Shown: positions 21,976-32,460 of the stretch, piece after piece
Position numbering within the stretch: position 1 is the first letter of the stretch
Layout of the letters: every line of letters starts with the position of its first letter
Origin: Chromera velia
Lineage: Eukaryota > Sar > Chromeraceae
DNA: 63,305 nucleotides
Direction of reading: 5' to 3'
NCBI GenBank assembly: GCA_018398765.1
Contig: JAHBMJ010002527.1
Location: 115,171 to 178,475 of the forward strand
Made by a program: the position numbers and the translations under genes
The notes under the pieces: generated by a model
Told to the model about the DNA's origin: nothing
Seen by the model: the letters and a program-made list of their open reading frames with translations, nothing else
The model's database searches: none

Positions 21976-24078
21976 ATGGTGCTTGCTGAGCAGCGTGTCC
22001 GCAAAGAGATCAATCTTCTGAAAGAGACGGAGTTGCCCGGTCTCTCCTTCGCAACAGCAGAGAACGACATCTTCAACTGGGATGTCACGATTGACTGTCC
22101 AGAAGGAACACCGTACGAGGGGAAAGTTCTCTCCTTACACATTCAGTTTCCCTGCAATAACTACCCCTTCGAGCCCTTCCGTATCACTGTCAAAAAAGAC
22201 CAACCGTACGAAAAGAGGGTGGCGTATCATCCCACTCTCTCCTATGATAACCCCACGTTCACCATCCCCTATGCCGGATGTGACAGCAAATGTGACAGGG
22301 CCTATTCCCTATGGACCCCAGCCATGACGGTTGTCCATGTGCTGGAATGTTTCATCCTTCCGCAGCTGCTCGTCTGTTCTTCCCAACAACGCTTCCTCGA
22401 CTATTTCAAAAACGAACGCTATCACTTGGCCCCAGTCAACCCCTCCACAGAAGAGGAAGCAGGGGCGACAGGTGGCCAGAACACAAAGAAAAGTCCCTCA
22501 GCAGGAAAGACAGGAGGGGAGGGGGGGGACACAGATGGGGGAGCACAGGCTGGGGACTCAAACGGAGTCACACAGGAGGGGGAGAACAACGAGGCTGAGA
22601 AAGAATCCGAGACGGCTCTGTCGAGTCTCTTCTCCGATGGGTTCACGCCCTCATCCTCCTCTTCTTCTTCCTCTTCCTCTGTTCGCTTCTCTACTGCTGC
22701 CGCTGCTGCGGCTTCATCCTCTTCCTCTTCTTCCGCTTCTTCCTCTTCTGCCTCCTCTCTTTCCCTTTCCTGCGTCCGGTCTTCTTCCCCGCTGTCCTCC
22801 TCTCTGGCCTCCTCCTCCTCCTTCTCCACAGCCCCTTCCACGGCCTCACCCCTCAACGCAGAGGGGCGGAAGGAGCGAGACAAAGAGACAGAGGGGGAAG
22901 GAAAGGGGTCACAGGGACCGAAGAGTGGCAGAAAGAGTTTGAGAAATAGAGGAGACGCTTTCCTCGCTGCCGCCTGTGCAGTCGTAGACGAGGCAGACGA
23001 AGTCTCAGAAGATGCACCCAGAGAGACGCAGTCGAGGGGGGAGAGAGAGATCCCAACAGCGTTGACGGGGGAGAGAGAGATCTCAACAGCGTTGAGGGGG
23101 GAGAGAGAGATCCCAACAGCGTTGAGGGGGGAGAGAGAGATCCCAACAGTCTTGAGGGGGGGGAGAGAGACTCCAAGAGTGGCGAGGGAGGAGAGCGAAT
23201 CACCTAGGGTGTCGAGAAAGGGTAGAAAGAAACCCAGAGACGTTAAGAGAGAGCCATCCAGAAAGGAGAGGGGGGGGGAAAGAGAAAAGAAGAACACCTG
23301 CACTTCTTCCAAACGGACGTTCCGCCCCCCTCGCATCCTTCCCCTTTCAAAAATGCAAACTGTGAACGTGAAGTTGCCGGGGGGGCGGGTGCTGCACCTC
23401 GGACCTTATCATGAGGATCAGCGGGTGTATGATGTAAAGCTGGGGGTCCAGGACAAGACATCTCTCCCGGTCGATCAGTTTGTCCTTTTGTTCAATTGGA
23501 CCCGCCTGCATGAGAATTGTTTTCTGGGACCATGTGGGTTGTGTCAGCAGAGAGAAAGTCCGAATGTGTTTGTGGTGCATCGTCCCCTTTGCAACTGCGT
23601 AGACAAAGTGCCGCACTCAGCGCTTGTGGTTCTTGCCGAAAAGAACTGGGATTCGTTCTGCCGTCTCGCTGCTGATATCCCAGGACAAACCCGCCGTCTC
23701 CTCCTCCGTCTGTTCCTTTTGTTGGACACTGGGCGTGCGTCACTGCTGCCCCCTTCATCTTCCTCTTCTTCTTCTTCTGTATGTCTGTTTCAGCATGCGA
23801 AGAGGGACAGAGAGGAGGAGGGGAGAGAGATCGATCTCGAGTGGGGACCGGATACCCTGCAGGTGCCTCCCTCTGAAGGCAGGGCGGTGGAGGCAGCTAG
23901 GATGATCGCGGCTTTCCACCGTCGCTTCGCAGACAAACGCAACTGCTGCACGAAGGAGGCAGAGAAGGAAAAGGGGAAGGGGGAGGGCCAGGAGAGTGGC
24001 CAGAAGGAGAAAGGAAAAGTGAAAGAGAGTCTCCGTGTGGAGTCCAATTTTCGCAAATTGGTCATCTCCTTCCTTTGA
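21976..24078 (+). CDS. E2-like (UBC-fold) and ubiquitin-like domain fusion protein
   Basis: A single 700-codon exon starting at ATG 21976. Residues 1-150 follow the UBC fold: helix 1 (RVRKEINLLKE), DIFNWDVTIDCPEGTPYEGK, the FPCNNYPFEPF strand block, then YHPTLSYDNP (for HPNI) and LWTPAMTVVHVLECF (for W-S-P-A-L-T). The canonical active-site Cys about ten residues after HPN is absent; Cys102 and Cys106 lie several residues later. The next roughly 300 residues are Ser/Glu-rich and include 10-residue repeats (23041-23220). From residue 460 MQTVNVKLPGGRVLHLGPYH and DKTSLPVDQFVLLFN match the ubiquitin beta-grasp pattern, followed by a Cys-rich loop (CFLGPCGLCQQ) and a charged C-terminus. Probably an E2 variant acting in ubiquitin-like conjugation, as scaffold or with a shifted Cys. 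Domain calls are by eye. Confidence 0.75.
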   Translation: MVLAEQRVRKEINLLKETELPGLSFATAENDIFNWDVTIDCPEGTPYEGKVLSLHIQFPCNNYPFEPFRITVKKDQPYEKRVAYHPTLSYDNPTFTIPYAGCDSKCDRAYSLWTPAMTVVHVLECFILPQLLVCSSQQRFLDYFKNERYHLAPVNPSTEEEAGATGGQNTKKSPSAGKTGGEGGDTDGGAQAGDSNGVTQEGENNEAEKESETALSSLFSDGFTPSSSSSSSSSSVRFSTAAAAAASSSSSSSASSSSASSLSLSCVRSSSPLSSSLASSSSFSTAPSTASPLNAEGRKERDKETEGEGKGSQGPKSGRKSLRNRGDAFLAAACAVVDEADEVSEDAPRETQSRGEREIPTALTGEREISTALRGEREIPTALRGEREIPTVLRGGRETPRVAREESESPRVSRKGRKKPRDVKREPSRKERGGEREKKNTCTSSKRTFRPPRILPLSKMQTVNVKLPGGRVLHLGPYHEDQRVYDVKLGVQDKTSLPVDQFVLLFNWTRLHENCFLGPCGLCQQRESPNVFVVHRPLCNCVDKVPHSALVVLAEKNWDSFCRLAADIPGQTRRLLLRLFLLLDTGRASLLPPSSSSSSSSVCLFQHAKRDREEEGREIDLEWGPDTLQVPPSEGRAVEAARMIAAFHRRFADKRNCCTKEAEKEKGKGEGQESGQKEKGKVKESLRVESNFRKLVISFL
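23041..23220 (+). repeat. 30-bp tandem repeat encoding a 10-residue unit in the E2-like/UBL protein
   Basis: About five to six units of the form GGGGAGAGAGAGATCCCAAC plus AGCGTTGAG encode GER-E-I-P/S-T-A-L-R. Later units diverge to ETPRVAREES and ESPRVSRKGR. The unit is a multiple of three, so copy-number changes keep the frame. It lies in the disordered linker between the E2-like and ubiquitin-like domains. Confidence 0.75.
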
Positions 24079-25589
24079 TTTGATCCGGTGGTGCTGGGAA
24101 CATGGGAGTCTCTTTCCTTCTTTTCTTCTTTGTGTGTCTCTAGTCTTTTCGCGCTTCATTTGTTTGTACAGTTGAATGCTATGCAACTTGTTCCGGCTGC
24201 TGATTTTGTTCACGAATTCGTTGGCTTCGATCTTGAGTGCTCCTCGGATGTGATTGCTGTGCAACTGAAAGGGATGGATGAAACAGGAAGAGCCCACAGG
24301 CTCTCTTTCTCTCTTCGCCTCTCTCTCTCCCACAAAACACAAAGCACAGAGAAGAAAAGTAGAATTCACTTCCTTGAGAGTGCGACAAAGGCAAAGGAAA
24401 GAAAGCCCCTCTCCCGCTCTTCAGACGGTCCGTCTGCCCATCTGCCCATCGTCTGCGAGTGAGAGCGTGGAAAGAAAGAAGACGCGTTGCGATGATGAGA
24501 AGACGAGAGCCAGGGATCGAGGGTCTTCTTGGAATCATGGGTGTGCTGCAGACATTCGACCAAAAGGGTCGACAGACAGATCAGTCGATTGGTTGGTCGA
24601 TCAATCGATAGCTCATGCACGCAAAAGATCGATTGGGGAAGTCGAAATGAAGTGAAACCGTCTTTTCCTCTCGACACGTGTATTTTCATCCATCAGGAGT
24701 CAGGACGATGCATCGGAGCATTGCGTCCATCCCGCTTCAGTTGTCACATACTGGTTGTTTCGCTGCACTTAACTCGTCTGTCAGCGTCTGCGTGCATGCA
24801 TCGATGTCTGCATCATCCGTCCGACTTAGTCCGACTGTCCGTGTCTAAGTCCGAGCAGCCGTCTGACTTGAAACAGTACATGACTTCCTCTTTACAAAGA
24901 AAAGGCCGAAACTCTAACCAAGACTCTTTGATTCGATGCTGTAGATTGAATGATTATTCAATGATGTTGTCTACACATCAAATTGTTATGAATTCATTCC
25001 GTGTCAATGTTAAATAATTAAGGAAAAAAATCTTTCTCTAGATCTTTGCTAGTATGTATGTGATGATAGTCATAGTGATGACTGAGGGTTAAATCCTAGT
25101 ATATCATGCATTGACATGCACACTTACTTAATCTTAGGTCAAGTTTCATATTTATAAAAACACCTATCTAGGATACGCATTGTACGTACTGCATGTGTAT
25201 GTGTCCAAGTCTACATAGTGGCGTTAGCCGTAACTAATATAACTTCATTACATATACATGGCCCGAAGGGCCATGTTACGTTTTATGTGGTGCGTAACAT
25301 AAGCTAAAATGTATATGTTACGGTTAAGGACATAAGTTATGCAAAGCTATTCTTAGGTAGGTAGAAAAGCACCTGAAAACACGAATTCGATGCAACAATC
25401 GTAGTTCGTATAATCTTTTAGTTTAACAGAGCCTAATCAATTGTCCTTACTGTAGTAATTGAGGGCTGATTCAATTCATTCGAAGCTTAGTCTACTTAGA
25501 CATTTGCTGAAGTCGTGCTACCACCTGAGCAATGATAGCGGGCGTACGTTTTCAATTTTTTTTGTCGCTCTGATTGGTAGATCTCCAAA
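24079..25589. other. Spacer between tail-to-tail genes, AT-rich in its second half
   Basis: The first 800 bases are mixed in composition and probably include the 3' UTR of the E2-like/UBL gene. From about 24950 the sequence is AT-rich. A near-perfect hairpin occurs at 25256-25276. No gene is recognisable. Confidence 0.5.
25256..25276. other. Perfect 9-bp hairpin ACATGGCCC-GAA-GGGCCATGT
   Basis: Two 9-base arms are exact reverse complements around a GAA loop, standing out as a GC-rich island in AT-rich DNA. It is not next to a stop codon, so a terminator role is unlikely. It may be a relic of a small palindromic element. Confidence 0.5.
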
Positions 25590-26677
25590 TTAAAGGCCCC
25601 CCCTGCTTCCTCCTCTCCCCCTTCTTGATGGCCCAGCTCCTCTCCCCCCTCCTCTTCCTCGTTGTGGGGGAGGGCCCGGGATCTTGGGAGGTGGAGCTCT
25701 TCCAGGCCCCCCTCTCAAGCCAAGAAAGAAGGGATGGAGTGGCTGTTGGCCAGAAGCTTGGCCACTTGATTGTGTGACTGGACTTACTGGTGGTTGTTGC
25801 GCGGGTGGCGGTGCTTGAGCTGATGGTTCAATCTCTGCAGCTGCATCTACGACTCTATTCTCCTGATCCACCATGACTTCATCTTCATCCTCTTCATCCC
25901 CCCCTCTTCCCTCCCCCTCCCCCTCCCCCTCCAGGCCCTCCCCCTGTCCTTCTCCCTCTCCATCACCCCCTTCGATTGCTATTGGCGCATCGGCCTTTTC
26001 TCCTCTTGGAGAAGGCAAAGCACTTGCGGGAGGACAGCTTCCAGCGCTACTCCCCCCTCTCCCTGTGATGCTCCCGATTTCGGCATCATCGACAGTAAGG
26101 ACAACGCCACCCGCACTTGCCAGCCGATTCATCGCTTCAGCTGCTCTTGCTCCTCCCTCACTTCTCCCTGCAGCCGCAGCAGATGCAGCGCTTCCTAGCC
26201 CCCCTCGCAAACGGGAATATGCTGCCTCAAACTCTGCTTGAGACAGTCGGGGGATACTTTCGGACGCAAACCCGTAATTCATCAACCAGAAGAGTGTGTC
26301 CTCTCGAAGCATGGTTCTGTCGTCGGCCATCAGTCGGCGGAGATGATTACCAGCTCGTTCTCCATCTGCTGAACTGGAGTCAAATCTCTGAAAGAGTGGG
26401 AAAAAACGAGAGAAGAAGGGGAACTCCACTCTGCGTGTCTCATACCACTCAATGTACTCCTCGGGTTCAATTCCTCGAACGTCGGGCACTGGTCGTTTCC
26501 ATCGGGGGTCTGTCGTCTTCTCATTGAACTCAAGTACTTGCCCAAGCGTCCTTGGGTACTCGCTCAGACGCTTCAAGTGAAGAGCGTCGTACTCCTTCTT
26601 CACGTCTTTTTCTGTGAAACCACTTTCCCGCAGCACGCCGGGTTTCATGTAGTTGGGGAAGGAGGCCACTTTTCTGT

Positions 26678-26725
<48 letters not shown>

Positions 26726-26733
26726 ACAGTCAG

Positions 26734-26780
<47 letters not shown>

Positions 26781-26826
26781 AAAAAAAAAAGAGAAGATTG
26801 ACTGCCTCCCCCCAAAGGGATCATTG

Positions 26827-26867
<41 letters not shown>

Positions 26868-27784
26868 GGGAGGGAGAGGCAGACAGACCTGTTCGTACTG
26901 CCACCGCTGTTGCTGCTCTACGACAGGAAATTTGACATCTGCGAATTTTTTGATTTTGTGGGCCAAAGGAACAAGGTTGTTGAACTGCTGGATCTTTGCT
27001 CTCAACTTGTCCCATGAGTACCCAACGCAGTGTCGAACCACAACCATCATCGCAAAAGCGAAGCCAAAAGCTGCTTTCTTCAGGGTGCGCTTTGGGAGGA
27101 TGATCAGTCCTTTGGGAGGATGAACATCACGATCCGTCGAAATGCTTTCGCCACAGCTTTGGGATCCATGGGCATTGAGTTGATGATGTCCGTCGAACAG
27201 CGGGCGGCCGTTGCAAGGGCTAGACGGTACGCCTCTGCAAAGGGTGCCTGCATAATTCATTCAAACACAATCAATTCAAATGCATTTATGCACTACAAAA
27301 GGGTAGAAGTACTAGAATGCGTCTCATACTTAAGAACACGTACCTGTGAAAAGGCAGCATCTTGGGCGATGAGGCAAGCATTGACCCCTTTGCTCCTGGT
27401 GAACGGCACACGAGATGCAAAAGCTCGACAGCCAACCACGTGTTGGACGAATTCGCCTGTGCGATAGTCGAGGAGGTGAGGTTTCAACCCTTACTTCTCA
27501 CATCTCCTGCACGCGATTGCCCATTTCTCTGTTGGTTTGGCGGGATCAATGGCATACAACTCTGTCTTTGTCTTCAGTTTTCCGTGTTTTATCAAGTACT
27601 CTGTTTCTTTAATGATCAGAAAGTCATCAAGTTGCAGCAGATAGTTTCCGTCTTTGTCTTTGGCGTCCGGATGTGCTACGAGACTCTGCTGCTTTGTCAA
27701 AATGTCAAATGGTGGGTCTTTCCCCTGGGCGCCATTGTGCCCAAGGACTTGAGTGTGGGATGGGTGTGGACCAAGCTTTCTCTT
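25590..27784 (-). pseudogene. Broken gene of unknown function with RGG-type C-terminus
   Basis: Minus-strand open pieces run from 27784 to 25590. The first reads GKDPPFDILTKQQSLVAHPD... to WAIACRRCEK, then an in-frame TAA (27493-27491), then continues in the same frame with PHLLDYRTGEFVQHVVGCRA. A GT-AG intron (27343-27248) follows. The next exon (APFAEAYRLALATAARCSTD...) is thrown out of frame by a 20-bp repeat of ATCCTCCCAAAG at about 27090-27130 before KKAAFGFAFAMMVVVRHCVG. An intron full of microsatellites (26888-26674) precedes the last exon, which ends in an acidic tract and a Gly/Arg/Pro-rich tail (RGRGGGRGAGPSRRGRGGSR). The two exon phases around that intron do not match. I recognise no family. 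The RGG tail would suit RNA binding. No ATG fits the start. Confidence 0.55.
26674..26888 (-). repeat. Microsatellite-filled intron of the broken gene
   Basis: In plus orientation the intron holds (CA)n from about 26680, (GAAA)n to about 26780 and (GA)n at about 26830-26862. In the gene's direction the (TG)n tract abuts the CAG acceptor (exon starts 26673). Confidence 0.6.
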
Positions 27785-27929
27785 TTACCTCGTCGTCTCC
27801 GGTGGTGAAGTTACGTGTTATGTATACTGAAGTGATGTGAAGTCAAGTCAAGGTCGTGAAGTCACTGAAGTGAAGTCTCTTGCAATGATCGAAGAGGTCG
27901 GTGTCCTACTATAGTACGTAGGATTCCGA

Positions 27930-28115
27930 GACTGCATGCGTACAATTAATTATGTATCGATAATTAATGCATGCATGCATGTACGTGCATGCATGCATGC
28001 ATAAATCGCGGCCGCGTGCATGCATATATATATATATATATATGCACAAGATTGAACGCGCCGCGGCCGGAACGCCGCGGCGCGCGGATTGCGCGCTTGA
28101 CGGCGCGCTGCATGG
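27930..28115. promoter_or_regulatory. GCATGC palindrome block and CGCG-rich island
   Basis: ATGCATGCATGTACGTGCAT and neighbours (27966-28002) form long self-complementary GCATGC runs. GCGGCCGC, an (AT)n run and a CGCG-dense island (28053-28108) ending in TGCATG at 28109-28114 follow. Composition and motif match the promoter islands of the intact divergent gene pairs. It lies upstream of the minus-strand pseudogene, so it may be that gene's former promoter. Confidence 0.45.
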
Positions 28116-28259
28116 GGAGATGCGGGTGGGCCGAAAAGCTTGCCTGGTCATGGCAAGGATATCATGGTCGGTCGACCATGAATGGAGACGGCAGCTGCAT
28201 TGAGGTGCGTAGATCGAGGCCTTGTGATGCTCTACAGGAGCATGTCATTACATGACTTG

Positions 28260-29000
28260 GCCCCTTAGAGTTCTTTTTCATTTCAGTTCAAATTTTTAAA
28301 GCAATAAATTGATATAACGGAAAACTTTTAAAACATTGTCAATCAATCAATCAATCATGCAATCAATCAATTAAACAATCAATCCATCAATTACAATCAA
28401 TGCATCAATCAATTACAATCATCTTGTTCAGACTTATTGCCAATAATCAATCCTATCAATTACAATTAATTCAAATTAATCAAATCCTATCTCATTCTAT
28501 TGGCAGTAAGCTTTAGTAGTGGTAGGCGATAATGATTTAACATCAATCAATAAATGAATTCAAATTTAATTGATGTTTCTCTACTTTTGTCAGTACACCA
28601 TCAATAAATGATATAATGTAAATCAATCAATCAAGTATAAAAATGGATGAAATTTTTTTATATCATTAATTTAAATTGATTCGTTATAGTATAATAATTA
28701 TTAAATAATATTAGTATTTATTCAAAATAATATAGTTAGAGATTTAAAGTCTTAATCACATTGTGTAGGTATGTGTTTGATTTAGCTAATCTAATTAATA
28801 AGCTTTCAACCAACCTGAGACTTTTAAAACCACAGTATGTTCAGGCTGCATCAGAGTTACAGTACCAGGCTGGTGGCTTTCCGTATCACGTCATTCGATA
28901 AAGTCCGTCAGAAAACACAAAGGCAGGAATCAGACTGTAATGAAAATTATGAAATAAAAGGGATCAACCGAGTGTTATAGGGATAGAGGGCCAGCCCGGG
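28260..29000. repeat. AT-rich block with degenerate (AATC)n repeats
   Basis: Clusters of CAATCAATCAAT occur between about 28338 and 28640, interrupted by ATTACAATCAAT variants. A complementary GATTGATTGATT run occurs at 41300-41330. No gene is visible. Confidence 0.6.
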
Positions 29001-29620
29001 TTAGGAGAGAGATGACAAAGACATAAAAAGGTTGGGAAGAGACACTTTCTCTCTCTCTCTCACACACTCCCTCTTTTTCTCTCTCTCTCTCTCTCTCACA
29101 TACACACACATACTACGGACCACAGAAACAGAGATAGAGATAGCGGCAGACAAAGTATACCGTTCTTTATTTCTTTTTTTCTTTCTATTTCTTTCATAGA
29201 CAGACAGACTATATGTTTCTTCTTCTCCTCCCTCTTTTTCTTCATGAACACAATAGACAAAAGACACAGACAGACAATATCGTCTTTTCTTTACAGAGAG
29301 ACAGACAGATAGACTATATCGGTTTTTCTTCACTTTACTTTTTCCAAATCGCTTTCTTTCTTTCAGACAGGCAGACAGACAGACAGACACATAAACATGC
29401 AGACACAGATAGACAGACAGATAGACAGACAGACAGACAGAACCTTCCTTTCATTCTCTTTTGTTTTCTTTTTTTCTTTTGGAGTGCTCTTAGTAGAAGG
29501 GTACCAGAGCTCCAGGCCTTAAGCGTACCCTGCGGCCCCTCACTGCCAGACAGATAGACAGACAGACAGTCTATATGTTTCTTCTTTTCCCTCCTTTTTT
29601 TCTTGAACACAACAGATAAA

Positions 29621-29652
<32 letters not shown>

Positions 29653-29733
29653 ACAAAGACAATAGAACATCATCAGCAATCAAACAGACAGACTGACTGA
29701 CAGACACAGAGACAGAAAGACAGAGAGACACAT
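29001..29733. repeat. Microsatellite block: (CT)n, (CAGA)n, (GAAA)n
   Basis: Successive tracts of CTCTCT/CACACA (29043-29110), CAGACAGA (29365-29445 and 29548-29570) and GAAA (29618-29655) with short unique spacers. A unit combining CAGA runs with TATATGTTTCTTCTT occurs at about 29205 and again at about 29570, and a related form is at 48740-48890, so part of this may be a dispersed repeat rather than pure slippage. Confidence 0.55.
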
Positions 29734-29734
29734 A

Positions 29735-29766
<32 letters not shown>

Positions 29767-30497
29767 GAGAAAGAGAGAGAGAGAGAGAGAGGAAGAGGGA
29801 GAGGCTGACAGTATGTAAAAGAGGAAAAAGAAAAAAGAAAGCACAGCGGTTTCTTTGAAAGAAGATTGAAAAAAGGCTATGATGAAAGATGTAAAAGGAC
29901 AAACGAAAGAGGAGGAAAAACAACTTTGCAGGTGTTAGGAATCATACAACAGAATCAGTAATGACATGATCGTTGTCTCAGCATGAACATTGCATCGCGT
30001 GCACATTTATTCAAATGATGATGTCAGTATTCTCTTACCCTTCTGGCTCTCGTTCTTAGTCCTCATTTAGACTCACTCACTGACTTACTGACTCATTTAC
30101 TCTTTTTGCACAGAAACAAGTATAAAGCTCATTCGGCAAAGTCACAAAGGTGGAAGAGTTAAAGAGATTTGCTAATAGCAGACGTTAACCATGATGGAGC
30201 ACATAAAATATACGGATACGTGGAAACAAATAACTCAGCCTAACCGTCTTTGTCAACGTAATGACGGTTTTTGCTGGTTCGTGTCGAACTTTTCCCGATT
30301 TGACAGCCGATAGCTGAGAAGCGCCGTTGCTAGTCATGACGGGCGCTGGAGCATCGTGCTGCACTCACATAATTCAGAACACACACACACATACACATAC
30401 ACATACACACACATACACACACACATACACACATACACACACACACATATATACACACACACATACAAACACACATATATACACACACACACACAAA

Positions 30498-30531
<34 letters not shown>
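29734..30531 (+). repeat. Exact 798-bp direct duplication, copy 1 (before the gap)
   Basis: Bases 29734-30531 are repeated at 30704-31501 with a constant offset of 970. I found no difference in the unique central part (for example GTTAGGAATCATACAACAGA and CCGTCTTTGTCAACGTAATG). The copies are separated only by the end of copy 1, which runs into (CA)n, and the N gap. Confidence 0.9.
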
Positions 30532-30703
30532 NNNNNNNNNNNNNNNNNNNNNNNNNNNNNNNNNNNNNNNNNNNNNNNNNNNNNNNNNNNNNNNNNNNNN
30601 NNNNNNNNNNNNNNNNNNNNNNNNNNNNNNNNNNNNNNNNNNNNNNNNNNNNNNNNNNNNNNNNNNNNNNNNNNNNNNNNNNNNNNNNNNNNNNNNNNNN
30701 NNN
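30532..30703. other. Assembly gap (172 N)
   Basis: A run of N sits inside (CA)n sequence and between the two identical 798-bp copies. Because both gap edges are the same sequence, the gap may be an artefact of overlapping contigs that were not merged. Confidence 0.95.
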
Positions 30704-30704
30704 A

Positions 30705-30736
<32 letters not shown>

Positions 30737-31467
30737 GAGAAAGAGAGAGAGAGAGAGAGAGGAAGAGGGAGAGGCTGACAGTATGTAAAAGAGGAAAAAG
30801 AAAAAAGAAAGCACAGCGGTTTCTTTGAAAGAAGATTGAAAAAAGGCTATGATGAAAGATGTAAAAGGACAAACGAAAGAGGAGGAAAAACAACTTTGCA
30901 GGTGTTAGGAATCATACAACAGAATCAGTAATGACATGATCGTTGTCTCAGCATGAACATTGCATCGCGTGCACATTTATTCAAATGATGATGTCAGTAT
31001 TCTCTTACCCTTCTGGCTCTCGTTCTTAGTCCTCATTTAGACTCACTCACTGACTTACTGACTCATTTACTCTTTTTGCACAGAAACAAGTATAAAGCTC
31101 ATTCGGCAAAGTCACAAAGGTGGAAGAGTTAAAGAGATTTGCTAATAGCAGACGTTAACCATGATGGAGCACATAAAATATACGGATACGTGGAAACAAA
31201 TAACTCAGCCTAACCGTCTTTGTCAACGTAATGACGGTTTTTGCTGGTTCGTGTCGAACTTTTCCCGATTTGACAGCCGATAGCTGAGAAGCGCCGTTGC
31301 TAGTCATGACGGGCGCTGGAGCATCGTGCTGCACTCACATAATTCAGAACACACACACACATACACATACACATACACACACATACACACACACATACAC
31401 ACATACACACACACACATATATACACACACACATACAAACACACATATATACACACACACACACAAA

Positions 31468-31501
<34 letters not shown>
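30704..31501 (+). repeat. Exact 798-bp direct duplication, copy 2 (after the gap)
   Basis: Second copy of the block at 29734-30531. Beyond 31501 the sequence continues uniquely with (CA)n/(TA)n and then (GA)n, showing that copy 2 reads through the microsatellite that ends copy 1. Confidence 0.9.
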
Positions 31502-31513
<12 letters not shown>

Positions 31514-31534
31514 CACACACATACACTTATATAT

Positions 31535-31567
<33 letters not shown>

Positions 31568-32038
31568 CAAAGAGGCAGAAACAAGGAGGGAGACAGAGAA
31601 AAGGGGGTCAAAACAAATATATAACACTGCTCAGAAGCCAACGGAAGCCTTATTCACAGAATGATGGTTTTTGCTGGATGCTCTAAAAGGTTATACATTC
31701 AAGTACGCACACGCAGAGAAAAATAGAGAAAGATATGGAAAATGGAGAGAATAGGAGACAGAGAGATGGACAGGGGAAGGGATAAAGAAGATGGGGAGTG
31801 AGTTAAAGTGAAAAAGACAGGGCGAGAGAGGAAAATTTATAAATCAATATACCATAGTGCAAGGACACACATATTCCAGACCCCCGACGGCACTTCAGCT
31901 CACAGAGTGAGTACCAGACACACGCACAAACACACATGTATACACATACAAAACACGTATACAAAACATGCACACAACACGCACACACACACATATACAC
32001 ACACACACACATACATACACACACACATACATACACAT

Positions 32039-32088
<50 letters not shown>

Positions 32089-32460
32089 GTACACATACAC
32101 ATACACATACACATACATATACATACAAATACATGCACACACACACACGTACAAATACACACACATACATGCACACACATACGGAGAGGGAGAGAGAGAG
32201 AGATACACACACAGAGAGAGACAGAGAAAGAGAGGGAGGGCAAGAAAGACACGAATAACACATATAAGTGCAGAGGGATATGCGTCTGTGCTAATGTTTC
32301 TCATTAGATGTAGTATAACAAAAGAACTACATCCGAGAGACAGAGGCAACAAGAGGGCCGACGAAACAGAAAAAGGGAAAGAGCAAGCGCCACATAGCCA
32401 CACATTCACACACACATACATACACATAGAGGGGAGAGGGGGAGAGAGAGAGAGAGGTTC
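31502..32460. repeat. Dense (CA)n, (TA)n and (GA)n microsatellites
   Basis: Long ACACAC, ATACAC and GAGAGA tracts (31502-31570, 31980-32225, 32400-32458) with short unique spacers. All long frames here encode His-Thr or Cys-Val dipeptide repeats and are not genes. Confidence 0.7.

Noticed and set aside
22422-23336. 304-codon minus-strand frame opposite the E2-like/UBL gene
   Set aside because: Antisense to a well-supported coding exon and made of Ser/Leu/Glu low-complexity sequence.
25480-25560. tRNA-like sequence on the minus strand (TTGCTCAGGTGGTAGCACGAC with a later TTCGAA)
   Set aside because: The A-box resemblance is good, but acceptor and anticodon stems do not pair and the T-loop is degenerate. 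At most a tRNA-derived relic.
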